64,000 bases of DNA from Vibrio cyclitrophicus (lineage in GTDB: Bacteria; Pseudomonadota; Gammaproteobacteria; Enterobacterales; Vibrionaceae). Where the stretch lies: contig CP065366.1 in NCBI GenBank assembly GCA_023206055.1, forward strand, positions 3,472,001 through 3,536,000, read 5' to 3'. Below are positions 8,654-29,602 of the stretch, piece by piece. Within the stretch, counting starts at the first letter, position 1; the number at the start of each line of letters is the position of its first letter. A program made the position numbers and the translations under genes. Under the pieces are notes generated by a model that was given only the letters and a program-made list of their open reading frames with translations, was not told the origin of the DNA and ran no database searches.

Positions 8654-9994
8654 ATGATTGCCAGTAGGAATCCATTCATACAGTTGCCAACCATAGCGCA
8701 GAATCCTGACAAGTTTGAAGTACTACTATCAGCGCAAGAGTTTCGAACTCGCCTACTTGATGAGATATCTCGCGCTACGACTCGTATTAGTTTAGTCGCT
8801 TTGTATCTTGAAGATGATGAGGCTGGCCGTGAGATCCTAACTGCCTTATATGAAGCAAAGCAAAAGAATCCAGAATTAGACGTAAGCGTTTGTGTCGATT
8901 GGCACCGAGCGCAGCGCGGATTGATTGGTGCAGAGTCTTCTGAAGGCAATGCTGCAATGTATAAAGAGTTTTCAGAAAAATATCAGCACTCTGTACCTGT
9001 CTATGGTATCCCAGTTCGCGGCAAAGAAGTCTTTGGCGTATTGCACTTAAAGGGCTTTATCGTCGATGACAGCGTAATATACAGCGGTGCAAGCCTTAAC
9101 AATATCTACCTGAATTACCATGACCGCTATCGCTTTGATCGTTACCACGTTTTAAACAACGCGGCTCTTGCTGACTCAATGTTTGCCTACGTACACGAAC
9201 AGATGGTTGCGGACAGCGCTGTTTATGACCTGGCTGATAAGAACAAGCCGGTGACCAAAGAACTGAAACCAGCGATTCGCCAGTTCCGTTCATCATTAGC
9301 AAGATCTCAATATCAGTTCGATGGACAAGATGTTTCACCTGAACAAGTTGCCATAACGCCACTAGTCGGTATCGGTAAAAGACGTAACCGCCTGAATCAG
9401 GGAATCAATCAACTAGTTGCTCAAGCTAAAGATGAAATCTTTATCTGCACACCTTATTTCAACTTCCCACCCAGCCTAGCTAAAGAAGTGAAGAAAGCGC
9501 TTAAGCGTGGCGTAAAGGTCAGTATTGTTGTTGGCGATAAGACAGCGAATGATTTCTTTATCTCACCAGAAGAAGAATTTAAAACAATTGGTGGTTTGCC
9601 ATATCTTTACGAATTAAATTTACGTCGTTTCGCTAAAGCTAATGAAGCTCATATTGCTAGCCGTAATCTATCAATTCGACTTTGGCAACACGATTCCAAT
9701 AGCTTCCATCTAAAGGGCATTTGGGTAGATAAGCGCTACATGCTACTAACAGGTAATAACCTAAACCCACGTGCATGGAAGCTTGATCTAGAGAACGGCA
9801 TCTTTATCCAAGATAACTACCACCACCTAACAGACAAGTTCCAGGCAGAAGTCGATAATATCCTTCAGCACACTCAGCTTATCTGTACTTATAAGCAATT
9901 AGACAAAGTAGAAAGCTACCCAATGGAAGTTCAGAAGTTGATTCGTAAGATCACTCGTGTGAAAGCCGATAGAGTGCTTAAGCAAATACTGTAG
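8654..9994 (+). CDS. pssA: CDP-diacylglycerol-serine O-phosphatidyltransferase
   Basis: PssA makes phosphatidylserine from CDP-diacylglycerol and serine, the committed step to phosphatidylethanolamine. It is of the phospholipase D type: two HKD half-sites are visible, HLKGFIVDD at about residue 132 and HLKGIWVDKRYMLLTGNNLN at about residue 352. At 446 residues it is near the E. coli length of 451. It is a peripheral membrane enzyme with no signal peptide or transmembrane segment. A clear terminator follows, then the 8-bp repeat tract. Confidence 0.96.
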   Translation: MIASRNPFIQLPTIAQNPDKFEVLLSAQEFRTRLLDEISRATTRISLVALYLEDDEAGREILTALYEAKQKNPELDVSVCVDWHRAQRGLIGAESSEGNAAMYKEFSEKYQHSVPVYGIPVRGKEVFGVLHLKGFIVDDSVIYSGASLNNIYLNYHDRYRFDRYHVLNNAALADSMFAYVHEQMVADSAVYDLADKNKPVTKELKPAIRQFRSSLARSQYQFDGQDVSPEQVAITPLVGIGKRRNRLNQGINQLVAQAKDEIFICTPYFNFPPSLAKEVKKALKRGVKVSIVVGDKTANDFFISPEEEFKTIGGLPYLYELNLRRFAKANEAHIASRNLSIRLWQHDSNSFHLKGIWVDKRYMLLTGNNLNPRAWKLDLENGIFIQDNYHHLTDKFQAEVDNILQHTQLICTYKQLDKVESYPMEVQKLIRKITRVKADRVLKQIL

Positions 9995-10020
9995 TCGATG
10001 TATTAAAAACACTATTTATC

Positions 10021-10047
10021 AACGCCTAGCAAACGCTAGGCGTTTTT
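10021..10047 (+). terminator. Intrinsic terminator of pssA
   Basis: AACGCCTAGC and GCTAGGCGTT form a ten-base-pair stem followed by a T run, 26 bases after the pssA stop. Confidence 0.88.
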
Positions 10048-10055
10048 GTATCCAT

Positions 10056-10229
10056 GAGATAGCGAGATAGCGAGATAGCGAGATAGCGAGATAGCGAGAT
10101 AGCGAGATAGCGAGATAGCGAGATAGCGAGATAGCGAGATAGCGAGATAGCGAGATAGCGAGATAGCGAGATAGCGAGATAGCGAGATAGCGAGATAGCG
10201 AGATAGCGAGATAGCGAGATAGCGAGATA
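10056..10229. repeat. 8-bp tandem repeat (GAGATAGC), about 21.75 copies
   Basis: 174 bases of uninterrupted head-to-tail GAGATAGC. All copies read as identical. The tract lies between the pssA terminator and the terminator of the rRNA operons, outside any convincing gene. A minus-strand frame through it would encode repeating SRYLAISL, but that ORF has no flanking support. It has the form of a VNTR that changes length by slipped-strand replication. Confidence 0.97.
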
Positions 10230-10267
10230 TTTTGAAGGTCAGACTCTTTTTGTCAAATTCCAAACGT

Positions 10268-10299
10268 AAAAAAGCCCTGCTATTTCTAGCAGGGCTTTT
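10268..10299 (-). terminator. Intrinsic terminator of the proximal rRNA operon and tRNA-Asp
   Basis: The minus strand shows GCCCTGCTA, loop GAAA, TAGCAGGGC and six or more T. It lies just past tRNA-Asp, the last gene of the tandem rRNA array. Confidence 0.9.
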
Positions 10300-10307
10300 C
10301 TAATAAG

Positions 10308-10384
10308 TGGCGGAGTGGACGGGACTCGAACCCGCGACCCCCGGCGTGACAGGCCGGTATTCTAACCAACTGAACTACCACTCC
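10308..10384 (-). tRNA. tRNA-Asp (anticodon GTC), distal gene of rRNA operon 1
   Basis: A 77-base cloverleaf with acceptor GGAGTGG/CCACTCC, anticodon loop CTGTCAC and encoded GCCA end. It lies 41 bases after the 5S gene, so it is carried on the rRNA transcript. The other two operons in the array have no distal tRNA. Confidence 0.97.
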
Positions 10385-10425
10385 GCAGTGGAATACTTGT
10401 CGTCGCTGACAAGTGTTCAAATTTA

Positions 10426-10545
10426 AAGCCTGGCGATGTCCTACTCTCACATGGGGAAGCCCCACACTACCATCGGCGCTATTGTGTTTCACTTCTGAGT
10501 TCGGCATGGAATCAGGTGGGTCCACAATGCTATGGTCGCCAAGCA
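10426..10545 (-). rRNA. rrf: 5S ribosomal RNA, operon 1
   Basis: 120 bases on the minus strand from TGCTTGGCGACCATAGC to ATCGCCAGGCTT, the normal vibrio 5S ends. Followed by tRNA-Asp. Confidence 0.97.
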
Positions 10546-10678
10546 AATTTTGCTTTTACTTTCAGTTTTTTAAAAACTGAAGGCAAAATAATCTGGAAAA
10601 CTGTATTTAAAAGTATTTCTCTTCAAACTCATTCAAGGTCTGGTACATCTGAGTCCACAAAACCCCTTGGGTGTTGTA

Positions 10679-13570
<2,892 letters not shown>

Positions 13571-13937
13571 ATACAACCCGAAAGGGTCTTAGCGTATGGC
13601 AACTAACCAAGGTTTTTGGTTGTCATCAAGAAGGGTTAATTCTTGATAACTGTTTGCCGGACTCAATTGTGAATCAATGTAAACATTGATTCGAATACAA
13701 GACACTTGAATGTGTTTGTTGTGTTTACCATAAAGGTAAACATTGAGAACTTTTAAATTTGATTTGAATTACTCGTAAGTAATCAAATCAGTCAGCTTTC
13801 CAAATTGTTAAAGAGCATGAGACTTTAAGAACCAGTGTTCTAAAATTCACATTTTCTAAAGACTCTCACAGTCGAAAAATCCAACCAACGACATAAGAAG
13901 TGGTTTGGAGATTTAACTTCCAAGAATATTTAGAGAA

Positions 13938-14013
13938 TGGTGGGCGATACCGGGCTCGAACCAGTGACCCCCTGCTTGTAAGGCAGGTGCTCTCCCAACT
14001 GAGCTAATCGCCC
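13938..14013 (-). tRNA. tRNA-Val (anticodon TAC)
   Basis: A 76-base cloverleaf in the spacer of operon 1, with anticodon loop CTTACAA, acceptor GGGCGAT/ATCGCCC and encoded CCA. Confidence 0.97.
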
Positions 14014-14045
14014 ACGATAGTTTTAATTCCTTCGCGGAGAAAGAA

Positions 14046-14121
14046 TGGTGGGTCGTGCAGGATTCGAACCTGCGACCAATTGATTAAAAGTCAACTGCTC
14101 TACCAACTGAGCTAACGACCC
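14046..14121 (-). tRNA. tRNA-Lys (anticodon TTT)
   Basis: A 76-base cloverleaf with anticodon loop CTTTTAA, acceptor GGGTCGT/ACGACCC and encoded CCA. Confidence 0.97.
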
Positions 14122-14123
14122 AA

Positions 14124-14199
14124 TGGTATCCCGTAGGGGAGTCGAACCCCTGTTACCGCCGTGAAAGGGCGGTGTCCTAGGCCTCTAGACGAACGGGAC
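14124..14199 (-). tRNA. tRNA-Glu (anticodon TTC)
   Basis: A 76-base cloverleaf with anticodon loop CTTTCAC, acceptor GTCCCGT/ACGGGAT and encoded ACCA. Only two bases separate it from tRNA-Lys. Confidence 0.97.
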
Positions 14200-14322
14200 A
14201 CTGCTAATTCATCTCTACTTTAAAAAGTAGAAACAAACCTTGAAGAACTTGGGAGTTCTTCATCTCTTTGCTTTTCTAAACCTAATCAATCTGTGTGGAC
14301 ACTCATCGTAAGTATCTTCGTA

Positions 14323-15877
<1,555 letters not shown>

Positions 15878-16126
15878 AAGATTTTGTGACTCAACGAATA
15901 CTGACTTCAAAACTAATATTTACCGAAGTAAACATGTAATTCTAAAGCTATTACCATTCCAACAGAATGGTAATGAATTGACTGTGCCGAATAACTACAA
16001 GTAGTTAAACGTATTGGTCACTCAGTTCATTGAAATCAATTTTGATTCCGAAGAATCTGTTTTATCTAACGATAAAACGTTTTGATATTCATCAACGAGT
16101 GCCCACACAGATTGATAGGTTTAAAT

Positions 16127-16202
16127 TGTTAAAGAGCTTTGCTTTCAGTGCCTTAGCACGTAAGCAGGACGCGTATAATACGCTTTCCACTTTGAAAGTC
16201 AA
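16127..16202 (-). promoter_or_regulatory. Promoter and boxA of rRNA operon 1
   Basis: On the minus strand TTGACT (16197-16202), a 16-base spacer and TATTAT (16175-16180) are followed by the GC-rich discriminator ACGCGTCC. The boxA antitermination sequence GCTCTTTAACA is at 16127-16137. The rest of the 391-base stretch from 15878 to 16268 is leader RNA sequence and the 3' flank of the 5S gene of operon 2, with no protein gene seen. Confidence 0.85.
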
Positions 16203-16268
16203 CATAAAACTCTAAGAAACTTAGAACTCTATGGTGACTTGTCTATTAAATAGACAAAGTCGAAATTA

Positions 16269-16388
16269 AAGCCTGGCGATGTCCTACTCTCACATGGGGA
16301 AGCCCCACACTACCATCGGCGCTATTGTGTTTCACTTCTGAGTTCGGCATGGAATCAGGTGGGTCCACAATGCTATGGTCGCCAAGCA
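16269..16388 (-). rRNA. rrf: 5S ribosomal RNA, operon 2
   Basis: 120 bases, matching the 5S of operon 1. The 3' flank runs straight into the promoter region of operon 1. Only weak A/T-rich hairpins (16236-16252 and 16211-16226) lie between, and no convincing terminator. Confidence 0.97.
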
Positions 16389-16521
16389 AATTTTGCTTTT
16401 ACTTTCAGTTTTTTAAAAACTGAAGGCAAAATAATCTGGAAAACTGTATTTAAAAGTATTTCTCTTCAAACTCATTCAAGGTCTGGTACATCTGAGTCCA
16501 CAAAACCCCTTGGGTGTTGTA

Positions 16522-19413
<2,892 letters not shown>

Positions 19414-19782
19414 ATACAACCCGAAAGGGTTTCTATTTACTTTCACTTTCCTTTTTATTTTCACTTCTAAAAAGTGAAGACAAACAGGAGTGAAGACAAA
19501 TAAGCGTATGGCAACTAACCAAGGTTTTTGGTTGTCATCAAGAAGGGTTAATTCTTGATAACTGTTTGCCGGACTCAATTGTGAATCAAATAAATTTAAT
19601 TCGAATACAAGACACTTGAATGTGTTTGTTGTGTTTATCTAATGAAAGATAAACATTGAGAACTTTTAAATTTGATTTGAATTACTCGTAAGTAATCAAA
19701 TCAGTCAGCTTTCCAAATTGTTAAAGAGCTTGATTTCTTTCGAAACCATTTTTAAAGATTCTTAGGGAAAAACCCTTAAAGA

Positions 19783-19858
19783 TGGTGGAGCTATGCGGGA
19801 TCGAACCGCAGACCTCCTGCGTGCAAGGCAGGCGCTCTCCCAGCTGAGCTATAGCCCC
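19783..19858 (-). tRNA. tRNA-Ala (anticodon TGC)
   Basis: A 76-base cloverleaf with anticodon loop CTTGCAC, acceptor GGGGCTA/TAGCTCC and encoded CCA. Confidence 0.97.
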
Positions 19859-19872
19859 ATCTAGGTCGATAT

Positions 19873-19949
19873 TGGTGGGTCTGAGTGGACTTGAACCACC
19901 GACCTCCCGCTTATCAGGCGAGCGCTCTAACCAGCTGAGCTACAGACCC
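19873..19949 (-). tRNA. tRNA-Ile (anticodon GAT)
   Basis: A 77-base cloverleaf with anticodon loop CTGATAA, acceptor GGGTCTG/CAGACCC and encoded CCA. Confidence 0.97.
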
Positions 19950-20016
19950 AATATCGTCTCTTTACTTTTCTAAACCTAATCAATCTGTGTGGACACTCAT
20001 CGTAAGTATCTTCGTA

Positions 20017-21571
<1,555 letters not shown>

Positions 21572-21820
21572 AAGATTTTGTGACTCAACGAATACTGACT
21601 TCAAAACTAATATTTACCGAAGTAAACATGTAATTCTAAAGCTATTACCATTCCAACAGAATGGTAATGAATTGACTGTGCCGAATAACTACAAGTAGTT
21701 AAACGTATTGGTCACTCAGTTCATTGAAATCAATTTTGATTCCGAAGAATCTGTTTTATCTAACGATAAAACGTTTTGATATTCATCAACGAGTGCCCAC
21801 ACAGATTGATAGGTTTAAAT

Positions 21821-21896
21821 TGTTAAAGAGCTTTGCTTTCAGTGCCTTAGCACGTAAGCAGGACGCGTATAATACGCTTTCCACTTTGAAAGTCAA
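21821..21896 (-). promoter_or_regulatory. Promoter and boxA of rRNA operon 2
   Basis: A copy of the operon 1 promoter region: TTGACT, 16-base spacer, TATTAT at 21869-21874, GC-rich discriminator, and boxA at 21821-21831. The 391-base leader region 21572-21962 has no other gene. Confidence 0.85.
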
Positions 21897-21962
21897 CATA
21901 AAACTCTAAGAAACTTAGAACTCTATGGTGACTTGTCTATTAAATAGACAAAGTCGAAATTA

Positions 21963-22082
21963 AAGCCTGGCGATGTCCTACTCTCACATGGGGAAGCCCC
22001 ACACTACCATCGGCGCTATTGTGTTTCACTTCTGAGTTCGGCATGGAATCAGGTGGGTCCACAATGCTATGGTCGCCAAGCA
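21963..22082 (-). rRNA. rrf: 5S ribosomal RNA, operon 3
   Basis: 120 bases matching the other two 5S genes. The spacer to 23S is only 98 bases here, against 133 in operons 1 and 2. Confidence 0.97.
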
Positions 22083-22180
22083 AATTTTAAAATTCGGAAA
22101 GCTATAATCTAAAAGTATTTCTCTTCAAACTCATTCAAGGTCTGGTACATCTGAGTCCACAAAACCCCTTGGGTGTTGTA

Positions 22181-25072
<2,892 letters not shown>

Positions 25073-25427
25073 ATACAACCCGAAAGGGTCTTAGCGTATG
25101 GCAACTAACCAAGGTTTTTGGTTGTCATCAAGAAGGGTTAATTCTTGATAACTGTTTGCCGGACTCAATTGTGAATCAATGTAAACATTGATTCGAATAC
25201 AAGACACTTGAATGTGTTTGTTGTGTTTATCTAATGAAAGATAAACATTGAGAACTTTTAAATTTGATTGAATTACTCGTAAGTAATCAATCAGTCAGCT
25301 TTCCAAATTGTTAAAGAGCATAAAGCAAAAAGCTTTAATCAATAACTTACGTTATTAATTAAAGCTCTGGCTTTAACTAAATCTAAACCATCAATCTGTG
25401 TGGACACTCATCGTAAGTATCTTCGTA
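25073..25427 (-). other. 16S-23S spacer of operon 3, without tRNA genes
   Basis: A 355-base spacer. Reading both strands shows no cloverleaf: the segment that carries tRNAs in the other two operons is replaced by A/T-rich sequence (25320-25390). The flanking blocks, including the boxA-like GCTCTTTAACA, are shared with the other spacers. This corresponds to the IGS0 class described in vibrios. Confidence 0.92.
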
Positions 25428-26982
<1,555 letters not shown>

Positions 26983-27231
26983 AAGATTTTGTGACTCAAC
27001 GAATACTGACTTCAAAACTAATATTTACCGAAGTAAACATGTAATTCTAAAGCTATTACCATTCCAACAGAATGGTAATGAATTGACTGTGCCGAATAAC
27101 TACAAGTAGTTAAACGTATTGGTCACTCAGTTCATTGAAATCAATTTTGATTCCGAAGAATCTGTTTTATCTAACGATAAAACGTTTTGATATTCATCAA
27201 CGAGTGCCCACACAGATTGATAGGTTTAAAT

Positions 27232-27442
27232 TGTTAAAGAGCGCTAGCGTTTTGTGATTTACATCTCAGTCGCTAGGGGTGCGTACTATACCTGTACCAC
27301 TTAGAGAGTCAAGGGTTATTTTAAACTCCTTTTCCTCTACCGATTTCGCTGTGTGACTTTCGTCTCACTCCGTGTCGGTGAGGCGGCATTATAGAGAGAT
27401 CGACATAGAGCACAAGGGCTTTTTTGAATAAAAGTTTTGTTC
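27232..27442 (-). promoter_or_regulatory. Tandem P1/P2 promoters and boxA of rRNA operon 3
   Basis: Upstream promoter: TTGTGC (27410-27415), 16-base spacer, TATAAT (27388-27393), discriminator GCCGCC. An A/T-rich stretch at about 27419-27442 looks like an UP element. Downstream promoter: TTGACT (27307-27312), 16-base spacer, TATAGT (27285-27290), discriminator ACGCACCCC. BoxA is at 27232-27242. Only this outermost operon has the two-promoter layout. The surrounding 26983-27606 holds leader and upstream sequence and no protein gene that I can support. Confidence 0.82.
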
Positions 27443-27606
27443 GCCTAAAAAGCCACCAGATCCGCATTTTTCGAATAAAAACTAAACATTTGAGACGTAT
27501 CACAGCAATACATTGGCAAAATGGAAACCATGAACGTAAGATTCATGTATCTATTTTGTTAAGAGTAGATGCGTCTATTTCGTTTATTAATATGTAGTAT
27601 TCCGAT

Positions 27607-28059
27607 ATGAACTCAAAAAAATCGATGTTGTTAATTGTCGCACTAGCTGTTCTAGGTGGCATTGTTTTCTCTCAGGTAGATATATCGCCTGCAATTACCT
27701 TTATCCTTGGTGTCTTGGCTTCCGCTTTTGTTGTTAACTTTTCAAGCACCGACTCAAAATCAGATTCAGAACCGAAGGCATCAACAAAAACACTTTATGT
27801 AGGTAACCTTCCATACAAAGCGAATGAGTCACACGTACGTGAATTATTCTCAGAGTATGGTGAAGTATTTGCAGTACGCTTAATGAAAGACAAACGTACT
27901 GGTAAAAGAAGAGGCTTTGGATTTGTCGTAATGGCTAGCAATGATGTGAATCATGCTATTTCAGAACTTAACGATAAAGATTACATGCAACGAACTTTAA
28001 AAGTGCGAGTTGCAAATGATCCTAAACATCCAGAAACGGACGAAGCTGAACTGAGCTAA
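27607..28059 (+). CDS. Membrane-anchored RNA-binding protein with one RRM domain
   Basis: A 150-residue protein. Two hydrophobic helices at about residues 7-22 and 28-45 form a membrane hairpin. A short S/K/D-rich linker follows, then an RRM domain at about residues 61-137 with RNP2 LYVGNL (63-68) and RNP1 RGFGFVVM (102-109). RRM proteins of this kind occur in vibrios and cyanobacteria and bind single-stranded RNA; the target here is unknown. It is divergent from the rRNA array, and its 3' end overlaps the 3' end of murI by 38 bases on the opposite strand. The ribosome site is weak. Confidence 0.88.
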   Translation: MNSKKSMLLIVALAVLGGIVFSQVDISPAITFILGVLASAFVVNFSSTDSKSDSEPKASTKTLYVGNLPYKANESHVRELFSEYGEVFAVRLMKDKRTGKRRGFGFVVMASNDVNHAISELNDKDYMQRTLKVRVANDPKHPETDEAELS

Positions 28060-28828
28060 ATCCTAACTGCTTCAACATGCTATTTAGTGCACTTTCTTTC
28101 TTAGGAAGTGCACTACAAAAAACCTCACGCACTCCCCCTTCTTTATCACTACTTTCCAAATCCAATAAATCTTGAACTCGCTTCGCAATCGCTTTACCAG
28201 AATCAACCAATAAAACACTCTTACCTAGGACTTGTTGAATCTCTGATTTTATCAGCGGGAAATGTGTGCATCCTAAAACGGCCACATCAATTGTGTTGAT
28301 CATCGGTTGAAGGATAAGTTGCAACTCTTCAAGATCAATCACCTCACCTCTGAGTTTATCTTCGGCCATATCCACCAGCCGAGTAGAGCCTAAAAGTTCG
28401 ACTCTTTTATTACTCGAGAAGTTTTTGATGAGCTCGTGTGTGTATTCACGAGTAATCGTTGCGGGAGTAGCAATAAGACCCACCGCTTTATTGGCAAGTA
28501 GGGATGCAGGTTTGATTGCCGGAACAACGCCAACAATTGGGATTAGATTATTAGCACGCAGTGTAGGTAAGACAATCGTACTTGCGGTATTGCAGGCTAT
28601 AACTACGATATCAATAGCGTGGCTAGCCACAAAGCTAGCGACGATACTTTGGACTCTGCGGACAAGAACTTGTTGATCGAGTTCACCGTATGGGTAAGCC
28701 TCGTTATCGAATACATAAGTATAGTTATGATTTGGTAGTAACTGGCTTATCTCCTTATATACAGATAGGCCACCCACTCCAGAATCAAAGACCAATATGT
28801 TTTTTTGTATGCTTTCCGACACAACCAT
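28022..28828 (-). CDS. murI: Glutamate racemase
   Basis: MurI makes D-glutamate for peptidoglycan. The N-terminus has the FDSGVGGLSV signature. The two catalytic cysteines are in VIACNTAST (Cys79) and LGCTHFPLI, and EAYPYGEL is the conserved motif after the first strand. ATG 28828, preceded by AGGTA, gives 268 residues. A TTG at 28852 would add eight residues and is less likely. The C-terminus overlaps the RRM gene by 38 bases, tail to tail. Proximity to btuB resembles the E. coli btuB-murI arrangement. Confidence 0.95.
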   Translation of the reverse strand: MVVSESIQKNILVFDSGVGGLSVYKEISQLLPNHNYTYVFDNEAYPYGELDQQVLVRRVQSIVASFVASHAIDIVVIACNTASTIVLPTLRANNLIPIVGVVPAIKPASLLANKAVGLIATPATITREYTHELIKNFSSNKRVELLGSTRLVDMAEDKLRGEVIDLEELQLILQPMINTIDVAVLGCTHFPLIKSEIQQVLGKSVLLVDSGKAIAKRVQDLLDLESSDKEGGVREVFCSALPKKESALNSMLKQLGFSSVQLRPFLDV

Positions 28829-28888
28829 TACCTGTAAGAAGTTCCGCAGCAATGATACCCCTTCACTGAGTTTTCGCCAATCCTCACT

Positions 28889-29554
28889 CTATATAATGCA
28901 AGCTTGATAACGTTGATGAACAAAGCGCTCACCTTGCTCTACATTTTCTAGATCTATCTTGAGCTTACCTTTAAAGCATGGCGCTGATGTCACTAAGGTA
29001 TGGAACTCGCCATCTTCGCCACATGGATCAACATGACTCGGTAAGCTGTCTATTAGTTCAAGCGTGTATTTTTTCCCGCAATAGCTCATGTCTAATGCAT
29101 CGCTATCGACCGTTACAAGAAAGGTTTCGATTCCTCTGTCTATTATTTCACTAGCAAGTGCCTGACTGCTCTCTCCCATAAGAGGAAACACAGACTCCCA
29201 ACCCGCTGGTTCTATATAGCTTCTTCGATAGTCGGCAATACCATTACAAAACATGTCTCCAAACGCGACTGCATCGATTGATAAGCCAGAACCTTTAAGT
29301 GCGGAGACAATGGTACTTTGATAAATCTCATTACTAGGAAACACTTCCGGGAGCTCAATCGTGATTAATGGCAAACCGATTAATTGCGCCTGCATGGCAA
29401 CCACATCAATCGGAGTCACTTGAAAAGGAACTTCATCTCCAACATACGTCGTATAGAGAGCAACAACTTCATATTCGGAGCTTTCAAGTAGACGCTCTAG
29501 CGTTAATGTTGAGTCTTTACCTGATGACCAACTTATGACGACTTTCTTTTTCAT
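28889..29554 (-). CDS. PP-loop ATP pyrophosphatase, Dph6-related
   Basis: The PP-loop SWSSGKDS lies at the N-terminus, marking an adenylating N-type ATP pyrophosphatase. The rest (VTPIDVVAMQAQLIGLPLI, AFGDM, CGEDGEFHTLV) matches the diphthine-ammonia ligase/adenosine nucleotide hydrolase family. Bacteria lack diphthamide, so the substrate here is unknown. ATG 29554 (MKKKVVISW) gives 221 residues; the frame also has a start four codons upstream. It lies downstream of btuB after a terminator and upstream of murI on the same strand. A link to cobalamin is suggested only by position. Confidence 0.85.
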   Translation of the reverse strand: MKKKVVISWSSGKDSTLTLERLLESSEYEVVALYTTYVGDEVPFQVTPIDVVAMQAQLIGLPLITIELPEVFPSNEIYQSTIVSALKGSGLSIDAVAFGDMFCNGIADYRRSYIEPAGWESVFPLMGESSQALASEIIDRGIETFLVTVDSDALDMSYCGKKYTLELIDSLPSHVDPCGEDGEFHTLVTSAPCFKGKLKIDLENVEQGERFVHQRYQACII

Positions 29555-29570
29555 TGATATACCCATTAAG

Positions 29571-29593
29571 AAAAAACCGCCCGAAGGCGGTTT
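29571..29593 (-). terminator. Intrinsic terminator of btuB
   Basis: AAACCGCC, loop TTCG, GGCGGTTT and a T run on the minus strand, about ten bases after the btuB stop. Confidence 0.88.
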
Positions 29594-29602
29594 AGGTGTA
29601 AA

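Larger units (their letters stand above)
13571..14322 (-). other. 16S-23S spacer of operon 1 (Glu-Lys-Val type)
   Basis: A 752-base spacer with tRNA-Glu, tRNA-Lys and tRNA-Val in transcription order. A boxA-like antitermination sequence TGCTCTTTAACA is at 13806-13817 (minus strand), between tRNA-Val and 23S. This corresponds to the spacer class called GLV in vibrio typing work. Confidence 0.92.
19414..20016 (-). other. 16S-23S spacer of operon 2 (Ile-Ala type)
   Basis: A 603-base spacer holding tRNA-Ile and tRNA-Ala in transcription order. Near the 23S gene it has about 65 extra bases (around 19431-19502) not present in the spacers of operons 1 and 3. These include an imperfect CTTCACTTTTTAGAAGTGAA hairpin on the minus strand. 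A boxA-like sequence lies at about 19719-19730. Confidence 0.92.

Noticed and set aside
10056..10229. Possible CRISPR array
   Set aside because: The unit is only 8 bases and there are no spacers between units; no cas genes are near.
10036..10263. Minus-strand ORF encoding repeated SRYLAISL
   Set aside because: It is a by-product of the 8-bp repeat having all three frames free of stops; no ribosome site and no similarity outside the repeat.
27321..27503. Minus-strand ORF of 60 codons upstream of the rRNA promoters
   Set aside because: It spans the P1 promoter and UP element region and has no ribosome site.
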